From Streptomyces sp. Ag109_O5-1 (lineage in GTDB: Bacteria; Actinomycetota; Actinomycetes; Streptomycetales; Streptomycetaceae): 64,000 nt of DNA. This document shows, piece after piece, positions 1 through 8,190 of this stretch. Made by a program: the position numbers and the translations under genes. The stretch is taken from positions 372,001-436,000 of the forward strand of contig NZ_RKQF01000001.1 in assembly GCF_003814875.1 (NCBI RefSeq). The letters are read 5' to 3'. The stretch's first letter is position 1, and each line of letters starts with the position of its first letter. The notes under the pieces are model-generated. The model worked only from the letters and a program-made list of their open reading frames with translations, was not told the origin of the DNA and ran no database searches.

Positions 1-1329
1 GGGAGACGCCGGACGGGTCGGCGAGGCCTGCCCGCTGGTAGAACGAGGCGTCGCTGTCGAAGGTGGCGGTGCCGTCGCCCTTCTCCACCCATACCTCGAA
101 GTTGTTGTGGCGCAGGTAGTAGCCGGGGTAGTTGGTCGACTCCAGGGAGATCGTGCCGGTGCCGGCGAGTCCGGTGACGATCCGGAACTGGGAGTCGGCG
201 AGGTTGGTGACGTTCGCCTCGATCTTCGCGCGAAGGTCGTAGTGGCGGATATAGCGGTCCGGGTAGTTGTACGAGGAGAGACGGACCGGGGAGACGCCGT
301 CGGCGACCGGGACGCCGAAGTCGGGGGTGCCGTCGGCGTTCCAGTAGATCTTCTGCAGGCGGGTGCGGCGGTTGGGGTCGTTCAGCGGGTCGCCGGTGAT
401 GTCCTTGTAACTGCGGTCGGGTAGACGAGGATGTCGGACTTTCCGTCCTCGGAGACGGTGAACGAGTTGTGTCCGGGCCCGTACTGCGAGGTCGAGGCGT
501 CGCTCTTGAAGACGGGCGTCTGGCTCTTGCTCCAGGAGGCGGCGTCGAGCAGGTCCGAGGACGCGGACGCGGCGAGCATGCCGAGGCAGTAGTTGGCGTC
601 GGTGGCGCTGGCGGAGTAGGTCAGGAAGACCTTGCCGCCGTGCTGGACGACGGCCGGGCCCTCGTTGACCTTGTAGCCGATCGTCTCCCAGGAGAGCGTG
701 GGCTGGGAGATCTCCACCGGGGTGCCGCTGATGGTCCAGGGGTTGGCCATCCTGGCGATGAACAGGCTGGTGTTGTTGTCCTCGGAGGGGTTGTGCTGCG
801 CCCACGCCAGATAGCGCACGCCGTTCACCACGAAGGTCGTCGCGTCGAGCGAGAAGCTCTCCCAGGTGGTGGTGATCTGGCCCTTCTCGGTCCAGGTGCC
901 GGTGAGCGGGTTGGCGGCGTCGGTCTCCAGGACGTACATGCGGATCGCCCAGACGTCGCCGGTGGATCCGGCGGCGAAGTACACGTACCACTTGCCGTCG
1001 ATGTAGTGGATCTCCGGCGCCCAGATGTGGGAGCCCATGACACCGCTGGCGTGCTTGGTCCAGATGGTGGTCTCCGGGGCGGTGGCCAGGCCCTGGAGGG
1101 TGGTGGCCCGGCGCAGCACGACGCGGTCGTACTCGGGGACGGTGGCGGTGAAGTAGCAGTAGCCGTCGGTGTGCTTGTAGATCTGCGGGTCGGCCCGCCG
1201 TTCGGCGATCGGGTTGGTGAAGGTCACGGCAGGAGAGGCGGGGACGGCCGTGTGAGCGGGGGTGGCGGTCAGGATCAGGGCGAGTACGGCGAGGACCGCG
1301 GTCAGCGCCCGGCCGATGAGACGTCTCAC
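1..1329 (-). pseudogene. Secreted GH43 exo-1,5-alpha-L-arabinofuranosidase with CBM42 domain, frameshifted and cut by the window edge
   Basis: The GTG start at 1329 opens a signal peptide (VRRLIGRALTAVLAVLALIL, cleaved near the following AHTA). A five-bladed GH43 domain comes next, with the expected acid residues D47 (ADPQ), D162 (SLDATTF) and E223 (NEGPAV). It closely resembles Streptomyces GH43_26 exo-arabinofuranosidases. Near position 420 the frame breaks after DILVY (residue 304). Inserting one base restores YHDRSYKDITGDPLN and then a C-terminal AbfB/CBM42 arabinose-binding domain that runs off position 1. The lesion is either a true pseudogene mutation or a one-base sequencing error. 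The intact enzyme would release arabinose from arabinan outside the cell. The neighbour upstream is a second broken GH43 gene. Confidence 0.8.
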
Positions 1330-1993
1330 AGTGCGGATGGTTCCTCTCGGTTGTGGCTGGTGAGGGTCAGGTCGTGGAGTGCGGTGCCACTGCTGGCAGT
1401 TGTTGTTCAGCCAGGACCACTGGCGCAGGTCGGCGCCGTCGGCCGTGGAGCAGTCGGCGGTGTCCAGGACCTTGCCGGTGGCGACGTTGACGAGGTGGCT
1501 GGTGTCGTTGCCCTGGTCCTCCACCAGCCACTTCTGGTTACTGCCGCCGTGCAGGTCCACTGGAGGACGTTGGCGCCGTCGGTGGTGCCACCGTCCGCCA
1601 CGTCAAGGCACGTGCCGCTGTTGCGGTTCACCAGCGTGTACGCGGTCGGGGTCGCCGCTCGACGACCTGTTGGCGTGGTAGACGATCCAGTTCTCGGTGC
1701 CGTCCGGCGAGCTGAAGAAGCCGTTGTGGCCAGGTCCGTACACACCGCCCGCGTCACTGCGCTGGAAGACCGGGGACGCCGACTTGGCCCAGGAGGCGGG
1801 GTCGAGCGGGTCGGTGCCGGTGAGTTCGAGCAGGCCCAGCTTGTAGTCCCCAGGGGTCGGCGCCTTTCTGCGCCTTGACCGGGTTGGTGAACGGGCGGCC
1901 GACGGCCGCCGTTGCGGGCTGCGTGGTCACGAAGGACGCGAGTACGGCGAGCAGCGCCGCGACAAGCACGAGCCAAGGGCGGGTGCGGATCAC
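1330..1993 (-). pseudogene. Decayed secreted GH43 glycosidase with ricin-type (CBM13) domain
   Basis: A GTG start at 1993, preceded by GGAAGGGA, begins a good signal peptide (VIRTRPWLVLVAALLAVLAS) and the GH43 N-terminus (FTNPVKAQKGADPW). The next recognisable piece, in another frame, is the end of a GH43 domain (KLGLLELTGTDPLDPASW, then GPGHNGFF and WIVYHAN). After another break come ricin-lectin pieces (NSGTCLDVADGGTTDGANVLQW, shortened here to NSGTCLDVADGG, and NQKWLVEDQGNDTSHLVNV), also split between frames near 1560. Most of the catalytic domain is missing, so several deletions and frameshifts have accumulated. This cannot be a single sequencing error. It lies directly upstream of the other arabinan-active gene, so the pair was probably a tandem arabinan-degradation unit. 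Confidence 0.75.
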
Positions 1994-2350
1994 GGGGAGT
2001 CCCTTCCGGCGGCCATCGCGTTCGGAATACCGAACTGTGTACGGAACTTCGACCAGAAGGTAAGGGGGTGGCAATGGCACGTCAATGGGTTGGACGCGTC
2101 GAGTTGGGACTCCAAGGGCCTTGCGGGGATGACGAGTTGAGACCGAAGACTCGGGCGTCCACCAGCGGGGTCCGACGCCCGGGCTCACGGGGTCCCGGCG
2201 GGCGTCGGCGAAGACGGCCGCCGCCGCCCTCATTGTCGCCCACGCGCGTTGCCATGGTCCGCACAGATGCAGAAGAGAAGTCCGGCGGGATCGATTCGAG
2301 CGGACCCGGACGGGCGGGGCGTACCGCTCGAGGGCCGGGGGCGTGGCGGC
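1994..2350. other. Intergenic region with a short inverted repeat
   Basis: No coding region is convincing here. The region separates the start of the decayed GH43 gene from the 3' end of the MarR gene. At 2020-2035 there is an inverted repeat, GTTCGG-AATA-CCGAAC, about 27 bp upstream of the GH43 GTG start, where a repressor of a glycosidase promoter could sit. Nothing else stands out. Confidence 0.4.
2020..2035. promoter_or_regulatory. Inverted repeat upstream of the GH43 remnant, possible operator
   Basis: The sequence GTTCGGAATACCGAAC has perfect 6-bp arms around a 4-bp spacer. It lies in the expected promoter area of the leftward GH43 pseudogene. Binding by a sugar-responsive repressor is inferred from position only. 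Confidence 0.3.
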
Positions 2351-2884
2351 TCACACGGTTCGGGCCGAGGGCACCGTCTCGCCGGTCTCCTGGCCCGGCT
2401 CGTCCTCGACCGCGTACGCCAGGAAGTCGTCGACCATGCGGTGGAACAGCACGGCCAGCTGCCGCAGTTCCTCGGGCTGCCACTCTCCCAGGGCCAACTG
2501 CATGCCGCGGGCACCGGCGTCCCGGACCCGGTGGACGGCCTCCCGGCCGGAGTCGGTGAGCTCGATCCGCTGGGCGCGGCGGTCGTCGGGGTCGGGGACC
2601 CGGGTGACATGGCCCGACCTCTGGAGCTGCTGCACCGTACGCGTCACATGGGACGCCTCGACGCCGAGCCGGTGGGCGAGCTCCCCCGGGCGCAACGGCT
2701 CGGAGTCGGCGACCTGGCGCAGCAGGGCCACCGCGGCACGGTCCAGCGGGACGCCCGCGAGGGCCATGAGCCGCTCGTGCTGCCGGGCCCGGGTGCTCAG
2801 ATAGGTGATGCGCGTCAGGGCGCGCTCGATCTCCACCACTTCCGGGGTGGCGGCGGGGACGGCTGGCAGCGGTTCTGTGGACAT
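2351..2884 (-). CDS. MarR-family transcriptional regulator
   Basis: The 177-residue protein has the winged-helix MarR layout. An N-terminal dimerisation helix (about residues 15-45) is followed by a helix-turn-helix (LRPGELAHRLGVEASHVTRT, about 64-83), a wing with DPDDRRAQRIELTDSG, and a long C-terminal helix. MarR proteins are ligand-responsive repressors that usually control themselves and a divergent gene. Here the divergent neighbour is an HSL-type hydrolase starting 93 bp away. A palindrome-like element at 2906-2926 lies 22 bp from this ATG and probably serves as its operator. The same element recurs upstream of the alcohol dehydrogenase near 17.2 kb, suggesting a second target. The ligand cannot be told from sequence. 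Confidence 0.9.
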   Translation of the reverse strand: MSTEPLPAVPAATPEVVEIERALTRITYLSTRARQHERLMALAGVPLDRAAVALLRQVADSEPLRPGELAHRLGVEASHVTRTVQQLQRSGHVTRVPDPDDRRAQRIELTDSGREAVHRVRDAGARGMQLALGEWQPEELRQLAVLFHRMVDDFLAYAVEDEPGQETGETVPSARTV

Positions 2885-2905
2885 ACCGGCCAGTTTACCA
2901 TATCG

Positions 2906-2923
2906 TTGCGTAACTCAAGTAAG
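2906..2923. promoter_or_regulatory. Shared 18-bp element, copy 1 (probable MarR operator)
   Basis: The sequence is TTGCGTAACTCAAGTAAG. With the next bases it forms an imperfect palindrome with TAACT/AGTTA arms (2911-2926). It sits between the divergent MarR and hydrolase genes and overlaps the likely promoter of both. Near-identical copies occur at 17195-17212 and 17223-17240. Confidence 0.6.
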
Positions 2924-2976
2924 TTAGTGCGTGCGTTCCCGCACACTACCGCGCAGCGTCCACCGATCGGAGCCGT

Positions 2977-3915
2977 ATGTCCCTCCTGGCCCGCCCTTCG
3001 ATCGCCGCTCTCGGCGCGAAGACCCTGCAGCAGCTCACTCTCCTGGCGAGCAGGCGGCCGAACGGCCCGGGCTCCGACGCCTCCTCGCATGCCCGGTTTC
3101 CGGACCTCCCGCGCAACGTACGGGAGTTGACCATCCCGACGTCCGTCGCCCCGGCCCGTGCCACGGTGTACCTTCCCGCCGTCATGGACCCCGCGCCCCC
3201 GGTGCACGTCAACTTCCACGGCGGTGGCTACGTCATGTCGCTCACCGAACTCGACGACCCGCTCTGCCGCTGCCTCGCGGCCGAGGCGGGGGTGGTCGTG
3301 GTGAACGTCGACTATGCCGTCGCCCCGCAACACCCCTTCCCGGCCCCGGCCCGCCAGGCCTTCGAGGTGGTCCGGTGGATCGCAGAGCACGCGGCGGAGC
3401 AGGGCTGGGACGGTTCCCGGCCGACCGTGGGCGGACAGAGCGCCGGCGGTGGACTCGCGGCGGCGGTGGCCCGGCAGGCGCTGACGGAGGGCGGGCCCTC
3501 GATCGCGCTCCAGGTGCTGCACTATCCGCCGCTGGACCTGATGACGAACGCGGCGGACAAGCGGGCCGCGGTCGCCAAGCCGATGCTGCGGCCCTGGATG
3601 GCAGAGGTGTTCGACTCGGCGTATGTGCCGGAGCGGAAGAGGCGTGCCGACCCGCTGGTCTCCCCCGCGCATCCCTCGGACACGGCCGATCTGACGGGGA
3701 TCGCCCCGGCGCTGGTGATCACGGCCGAGTACGACCTGTTGAGGGCGGAGGGCGAGCGGTACGCCTCACGGCTGGCGGCGGCGGGGGCGTTGGTGGAACA
3801 CCACGAGGTCGTCGGGGCGGACCACGGCTATGACGGAAAGGACGATGCGAAGGCACGTGAGGTGTATGCGCTGATCGCGCGTCATGTGCGCACGGTCCGG
3901 GGGCGGGACGCCTGA
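2977..3915 (+). CDS. Alpha/beta hydrolase of the hormone-sensitive-lipase family (esterase)
   Basis: The 312-residue protein carries the HSL-family oxyanion motif HGGGY at 81-85, the nucleophile elbow GQSAGGG with Ser155, the acid Asp253 (EYDLLRAEGE) and His283 (DHGY). These complete an Asp-His-Ser triad. Such enzymes hydrolyse short acyl esters or lactones in the cytoplasm, and no signal peptide is seen. It is divergent from a MarR regulator, and the shared element at 2906-2923 lies in its promoter. The same element upstream of an alcohol dehydrogenase suggests one regulon for an ester and its alcohol, but this is inference. The natural substrate is unknown. Confidence 0.88.
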   Translation: MSLLARPSIAALGAKTLQQLTLLASRRPNGPGSDASSHARFPDLPRNVRELTIPTSVAPARATVYLPAVMDPAPPVHVNFHGGGYVMSLTELDDPLCRCLAAEAGVVVVNVDYAVAPQHPFPAPARQAFEVVRWIAEHAAEQGWDGSRPTVGGQSAGGGLAAAVARQALTEGGPSIALQVLHYPPLDLMTNAADKRAAVAKPMLRPWMAEVFDSAYVPERKRRADPLVSPAHPSDTADLTGIAPALVITAEYDLLRAEGERYASRLAAAGALVEHHEVVGADHGYDGKDDAKAREVYALIARHVRTVRGRDA

Positions 3916-3960
3916 GAGCCCGGGGTGTGCTGTTCACGGGCGGCCGACCGTGGTCCGTGG

Positions 3961-4000
3961 CAGGTCGCGCAGTTCCCCCCGCCCCTGGCGGGGCGCGAAT
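3961..4000 (-). repeat. Streptomyces intergenic repeat (GGGAACTGCGCGACC type), copy 1
   Basis: On the minus strand the segment reads GGGGCGGGGGGAACTGCGCG followed by ACCTGCCAC. It matches copy 2 at 13422-13457 over about 30 bases with few differences. It lies just after the hydrolase gene. Elements of this kind are common between genes in Streptomyces and can form GC-rich hairpins. The rest of 3916-4199 shows no gene. Confidence 0.6.
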
Positions 4001-4199
4001 GAACCGCCGTCCCGCGTCCCTCACTTGTTCCGCAACGTCGGTGACACCCCACTGAGGACCGCCCGGGCCTGGGGCGCGTTCCCGGGGACGTCCCACGCGT
4101 CCCAGGGCACGCGGGGACGACATGGTGACGGCTCGGCACGGCAATCCTCCGATTCGTGATCACCCTTCGTGGTCACGAGAACGACAGCCGGAGGTTTCC

Positions 4200-4643
4200 A
4201 TGTCCCGTCGGATCCTGAAGAGCGGCCTGCTGGCCACGGTCGCGGCGTTGGCGTTCCTGCCCACGGCGGGGGCCGCCACCGCGAGCGCCGCCGCCCCGAT
4301 CCCCGCGCCGCAGGGAATCGTGCAGTTCTACAACTACACCACCCTGCCCGCTCCGGCGGTGGTCCACCGCCACCACCACCGGTACTACACGTACCGCACG
4401 CACCGCACGTACCGCACCGTGGGGCGGGTGGCCACGCACCACGTCCGGCTGAACGTCCGCTCCGGCCCGGGCACCCGCTACCGCGTGGTCGGCCACCGTC
4501 ACAACAACCGGCTCATCCCACTGACGTGCAAGACCTACGGCGGCTCGGTGCGCGGCAACCACGCCTGGTACCGGCTCCCCCACCACAAGGGCTACGTCTC
4601 CTCCCGCTACGTCCGGGTCGGCCGCGCCGTTCCGTGGTGCTGA
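4200..4643 (+). CDS. Secreted SH3-domain protein
   Basis: The ATG at 4200 follows a good ribosome-binding site (GGAGG at about 4190). The 147-residue product begins with a signal peptide (MSRRILKSGLLATVAALAFL, ending near ATASAAAP). A His/Tyr/Arg-rich linker follows (roughly residues 55-78). The C-terminal half is a bacterial SH3 domain: VRLNVRSGPGTRYRVVGHR, then WYRLPHHKGYVSSRYV. Such domains bind peptidoglycan or other wall polymers outside the cell. The protein ends in Cys and carries another Cys at LTCK, possibly a disulfide. It is a single-gene unit followed by a strong terminator. Confidence 0.85.
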   Translation: MSRRILKSGLLATVAALAFLPTAGAATASAAAPIPAPQGIVQFYNYTTLPAPAVVHRHHHRYYTYRTHRTYRTVGRVATHHVRLNVRSGPGTRYRVVGHRHNNRLIPLTCKTYGGSVRGNHAWYRLPHHKGYVSSRYVRVGRAVPWC

Positions 4644-4675
4644 CGGCCCCCTCCCGCCGTACTCCCTGACCACAG

Positions 4676-4712
4676 AGGCCTGTTCGGGAACCAAGCGTTC
4701 CCGAACAGGCCT
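4676..4712 (+). terminator. Hairpin terminator after the SH3 protein gene
   Basis: A perfect 16-bp stem (AGGCCTGTTCGGGAAC, 4676-4691, pairing with 4697-4712) encloses the loop CAAGC. It begins 33 bp after the stop codon. There is no strong T-run, which is usual for Streptomyces terminators. Confidence 0.75.
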
Positions 4713-4836
4713 TCGACATGCACCCCGATTCACCGTCTACACACCTGTTCGCCGATTGCGGGCCCGGTCTCCATGGGAAGCCATCCCGACAACAGGGGCG
4801 AAACGCCCATAGCGTTATGAAGTCGAGGCACGCGAC

Positions 4837-5598
4837 ATGCGGCACCCCGAAGGAGAGAGCACCACTCCACCCGACGAGTCGGCCACGGCGCAGCTGCGCG
4901 AACTGAAGGAGCGTACGGGACTGAGCCTGGCGGCGCTGGCCGCCCGCACGCCGTACAGCAAGTCCGCCTGGCACCGCTATCTCTCCGGCGCCAAACGGCC
5001 ACCGCGCCCGGCCGTGGAGGCCCTGGCCCGGCTCGCGGGCGCCGACCCGGCGGCCGTGCTGGCGCTGTGCGAGGCCGTCGAGGCGCCGCCGGCCGTCGAA
5101 CCGGCCCGGGCGCAGCCGCAGTCGGGGCGGCGTTGGCGGCTGCCGCTGACCATGCTCGTGCTGCTCGCCGTGGCCGGGGTCACGGCGGCCGCCGTGACCC
5201 TGTCGGACCGGCGCGGCACGCCGGGCGCCCAGCCGGTCTCGGCTCCGCCGCGCTGCCACGGCCGGTCCTGCCAGGGCGAGTTGCCGGACACCTCGGCATG
5301 CGCCCGGGACGCACAGACCAAGAGCGCCGTCACCGACACCGCGTACGACGTCCGGCTGCGCTGGTCCCCCACCTGCGGCACCGCCTGGTCCGAGGTGCGG
5401 CTGCACACCGCACACGCCCGTGAGGTCTCGGTCCGGGCCGGGCAGAACGTGCTCTCCGCGAGCTATCCGGCCGAGGACTCGGTCGGCTACACCAGCCCGA
5501 TGCTCGCGGTACCGACACCCCGGGGAGTGGAGGCGTGCGCGGAGGTCGGGGGGCAGTTGGCGTGCACGGGGCTGGAGGCGCAGCCGGACGACGAGTAG
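4837..5598 (+). CDS. XRE-type helix-turn-helix membrane protein with C-terminal DUF2690 domain
   Basis: The 253-residue protein has an N-terminal XRE-like helix-turn-helix (about 17-75: LRELKERTGLSLAALAARTP, YSKSAWHRYLSG). A single membrane helix follows (about 104-123, LPLTMLVLLAVAGVTAAAV). The outer domain (about 145-250) matches DUF2690, with paired cysteines (CHGRSCQG, CARDAQ, CGTAW). The DNA-binding part would face the cytoplasm and the DUF2690 domain the outside, a layout that could couple surface sensing to gene control. The family is frequent in Streptomyces and its function is unknown. It converges on the MFS gene with a hairpin terminator between them. Confidence 0.82.
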   Translation: MRHPEGESTTPPDESATAQLRELKERTGLSLAALAARTPYSKSAWHRYLSGAKRPPRPAVEALARLAGADPAAVLALCEAVEAPPAVEPARAQPQSGRRWRLPLTMLVLLAVAGVTAAAVTLSDRRGTPGAQPVSAPPRCHGRSCQGELPDTSACARDAQTKSAVTDTAYDVRLRWSPTCGTAWSEVRLHTAHAREVSVRAGQNVLSASYPAEDSVGYTSPMLAVPTPRGVEACAEVGGQLACTGLEAQPDDE

Positions 5599-5608
5599 GC
5601 GGCAAGAA

Positions 5609-5639
5609 GGCGCCGCGCCCGTGGAAGGAGCGCGGCGCC
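5609..5639. terminator. Bidirectional hairpin between convergent genes
   Basis: GGCGCCGCGC (5609-5618) pairs perfectly with GCGCGGCGCC (5630-5639) across an 11-base loop. It lies between the DUF2690 gene and the oppositely oriented MFS gene and can serve both. Confidence 0.7.
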
Positions 5640-5659
5640 GGACCGGTCGGGAGTACCGG

Positions 5660-6985
5660 TCAGTGTGCGACGACCAGTTCCTCCCGGTCGTTGCCGGCCT
5701 GCGGCTGCCTGGCCGAGCGCAGGGCGGCGATGCCGATGAAGACCATCGAGGAGACACCGGCGAGCGCGAAGGCGGTGAAGCCCCAGTCGCCGTTGCCCGC
5801 AGCGAGCAGCTGGCCGCCGAGCCACGGGCCGAAGACGGCGCCGAAGCGGCCCATGCCCGAGGTCCAGCCGACGGCGGTGGCACGGTTGTCCGGAGTGGAG
5901 CGGATGGCGACGGTCGCGTAGATCATCGTCTGGGCGCTGTTGAGGAAGACACCGGTGAGGAAGACGACGACCGTGGTCACGCCCATCGGCATGTGGACGC
6001 TGAGCAGGTAGACACCGACGGCGGTGAGGGCGAACCAGACCGCCGAGATGCGCGGGGCGCCGAACCGGTCGGCGGCGCGGCCGGCGACCAGCATGCCCAC
6101 GATGCCGCCGAGGTTGAAGACGACGACGAAGGTCAGGGCGTTGGCCAGCTCGTAGCCCTCGGTGCGCATCAGGGTGGGCAGCCAGGTGGCGACGCCGTAG
6201 ACCAGCAGCAGACCACCGAAGGAGGCCAGCCAGTAGAGCAGGGTCTGCAGCCACTCGCCACCGCGGAACAGGTTGAGCAGCGCGTCCCAGCGGTCGGCGG
6301 TCGTCGTCTTTGCGGCGACGGCGGGCAGTTCGACCTCGTAGCGCGCGGCCAGGGCGCCCGCCTCCTCGGTGCGGCCCTTGGCGACCAGGAAGCTCAGCGA
6401 CTCCGGCAGGAGCTTCAGCAGGACGGGGACGAAGAGCAGCGGGAGCACGCAGACCCAGAAGGCGGAGCGCCAGCCGAACGGGTCGATCAGCCACTTGGCC
6501 ACGTACGCGGAGAGGATGCCGCCCGCGTGGTGCGCGGTCATCAGCAGGCCGATGGTGAGTGCCGCCCGGCCGCCCTTCGCGTAGTCGGAGACCATGCTGA
6601 TCGCGGTCGGCAGCAGCCCGCCGAGGCCGACGCCGGCCAGGGTGCGGCCAAGGCCGAAGACCGCGAGGCTCCCCGATATCGCGCAGATGCCGGAGGCCAG
6701 CGAGAACAGCGTGACACAGCCGATCATCAGCTGCTTGCGGCCGATCCGGTCCGCGACCGTGCCCGCGGTCAGTGCGCCCACCAGCATGCCGAAGGTGGCG
6801 TAGGAGCCGAGGTCGCCTGCCTGGTCCGGGGTGAGGCCGAAGGTCTTGGTCTCCAGCAGGTGGGGCAGCACCGAGCCGTAGATGAACATGTCGAGGCCGT
6901 CGAAAAGCACGGCCAGCCAGCACAGACCGACGACCAGCAGCGCCAGCTTGCTGCCCCGGGCGGACGGGGCGGGTGAGGAGGACAT
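5660..6985 (-). CDS. MFS transporter, aromatic acid:H+ symporter (AAHS) family; GalT-like
   Basis: The ATG at 6985 follows the ribosome-binding site GAGAGGAAACC; a longer reading frame upstream lacks support. The 441-residue protein has twelve predicted membrane helices. It carries the AAHS signature DGLDMFIYGSVLP in helix 1 and the MFS loop GTVADRIGRKQ between helices 2 and 3. AAHS proteins import aromatic acids such as 4-hydroxybenzoate, protocatechuate or gallate with protons. The gene follows a ring-cleavage operon on the same strand with a 254-bp gap. That gap contains a copy (7108-7120) of the inverted repeat found upstream of the GntR gene. It is therefore probably the uptake system for the aromatic substrate degraded by the genes at 7240-10757. 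Confidence 0.88.
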   Translation of the reverse strand: MSSSPAPSARGSKLALLVVGLCWLAVLFDGLDMFIYGSVLPHLLETKTFGLTPDQAGDLGSYATFGMLVGALTAGTVADRIGRKQLMIGCVTLFSLASGICAISGSLAVFGLGRTLAGVGLGGLLPTAISMVSDYAKGGRAALTIGLLMTAHHAGGILSAYVAKWLIDPFGWRSAFWVCVLPLLFVPVLLKLLPESLSFLVAKGRTEEAGALAARYEVELPAVAAKTTTADRWDALLNLFRGGEWLQTLLYWLASFGGLLLVYGVATWLPTLMRTEGYELANALTFVVVFNLGGIVGMLVAGRAADRFGAPRISAVWFALTAVGVYLLSVHMPMGVTTVVVFLTGVFLNSAQTMIYATVAIRSTPDNRATAVGWTSGMGRFGAVFGPWLGGQLLAAGNGDWGFTAFALAGVSSMVFIGIAALRSARQPQAGNDREELVVAH

Positions 6986-7107
6986 CTTTGGTTTCCTCTC
7001 GTCCAGGAGGCGTTCCCTGGAGGGGATCAATGAGCGGGCCGCGCGGCTCGTGCGGCTGACCCTTGGTGCGCTAGACACTAAGGACCGGGATCCTGGAGCG
7101 TCAACGC

Positions 7108-7120
7108 TTTTGTCAACAAT
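7108..7120. promoter_or_regulatory. Probable GntR operator upstream of the aromatic-acid transporter
   Basis: The sequence TTTTGTCAACAAT contains TTGT-CA-ACAA, the same inverted repeat as at 11525-11536 upstream of the GntR gene. A further half-site CAACAAT lies at 7126-7132. The element is about 125 bp before the transporter start, a position suited to promoter control. Confidence 0.6.
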
Positions 7121-7239
7121 CTCAGCAACAATCCAGACAGTGGCCGGTCCGCCCTGCGCTTGCGTAAAGGTCCAGGTGGCAAAGGGGGGTGCGTGACGCA
7201 CAGCAGCGCGTCGCGCACCCCCTGATGGCCGAAACCGGA

Positions 7240-8190
7240 TCAGCCGACGGGTGGTGTCCCGTGCGTGTGGAAGGACTCGATCGTCTTCAGGCCCCAGGCC
7301 TGCCCCTTGGCCCGCTCGGCCTCGGTCCAGGTGATCAGCGGCCAGTCGGGCGCCAGCACCAGCCGGGTGAGCGGGTTGCAGAGCTCGATGCGGTTGCCGC
7401 CCGGCTCGTAGACGTACAGGAAGAACGTCTGCTGGATGGCGTGCTTGTGCGGGCCGGTCTCGATGAACACCCCGCTGTCGATGGCGAGATCGGCCGCACG
7501 CAGCACGTCCTCGCGGGTGTCGGTGGCGAAGGCGATGTGGTGCAGCCGGCCGGTGGAGCCGGTCCAGTCGGACGTGTAGACGACGTCGTACGACTTGTCG
7601 GTGAAGGTCAGCCAGCGGGCCGCGATCTTCCCGGTGTCGAGGCGGATCTGCTCGGTCGGGCGGGCCCCGAGGATCCGTTCCTGGAACTCGGCGTTGGCGA
7701 GCACGTCGGCGGCCAGGAAGTTGATGTGATCCAGGCGGCGGACGCCGACGCCCCGGTTGGGCTTGGCCTGCGGCTGGTTCTTCAGGGCGGGCCTGAGCTC
7801 CTCGGGCGCCTGGTAGTACTCGCTCTCCCAGTAGAGGGCGTGTTCGTGGCCGTCCGGGTCGGTGGTGATGTAGAGCTTTCCGAGTCCGGGTTCGTCCTCG
7901 GTCCAGTGGCCGGTGCCGCCGGCCTCCTCGATCGCCTTGACACGGCGGTGGAGGGCGTCCTCGCTGGAGGTGCGCAGGGCCAGGCGGCCGAGGCCGGGCC
8001 GGTCGCGGGCGGTGAGGACCAGGCTGTGGTGCTCGTAGTCGTCGAAGGTGCGCAGATAGACGGTGTCGCCGTCCCGGCCGTTGACGGTCAGTCCGAGGTA
8101 GTCGGTGAAGAAGGCGACGCTGGCGTCCAGGTCCGGGGTGAACAGCTGTGCGTGGCCGATATGGGCGATGTCACCGAGGGGCGGGGCCAT
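7240..8190 (-). CDS. Type I (VOC-fold) extradiol ring-cleavage dioxygenase, XylE-like
   Basis: The ATG at 8190 gives 316 residues with two VOC modules, the size and layout of catechol 2,3-dioxygenases. Spacing to Pseudomonas XylE, recalled from memory, is exact over much of the C-terminal module. Iron ligands H155 (LDHINF), H218 (RLHHIAF) and E269 (GNRIEL) align with H153/H214/E265, and H250 and Y259 align with H246/Y255. The usual catalytic His199 is Tyr201 here (KSYDVVY). The reaction should open an aromatic diol or triol next to a hydroxyl using Fe(II) and O2. Start overlap of 20 bp with the GalD-like gene places it last in an operon with GalB/GalC/GalD-like enzymes, so gallate or a related trihydroxybenzoate is the likely substrate. 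That assignment is inference. Confidence 0.85.
   Translation of the reverse strand: MAPPLGDIAHIGHAQLFTPDLDASVAFFTDYLGLTVNGRDGDTVYLRTFDDYEHHSLVLTARDRPGLGRLALRTSSEDALHRRVKAIEEAGGTGHWTEDEPGLGKLYITTDPDGHEHALYWESEYYQAPEELRPALKNQPQAKPNRGVGVRRLDHINFLAADVLANAEFQERILGARPTEQIRLDTGKIAARWLTFTDKSYDVVYTSDWTGSTGRLHHIAFATDTREDVLRAADLAIDSGVFIETGPHKHAIQQTFFLYVYEPGGNRIELCNPLTRLVLAPDWPLITWTEAERAKGQAWGLKTIESFHTHGTPPVG

Noticed and set aside
5420..6976. Long open frame on the plus strand opposite the MFS gene
   Set aside because: Its composition (runs of Asp, Gly, Gln, Arg) is the usual antisense shadow of a GC-rich gene, and the minus strand encodes a clear AAHS transporter.
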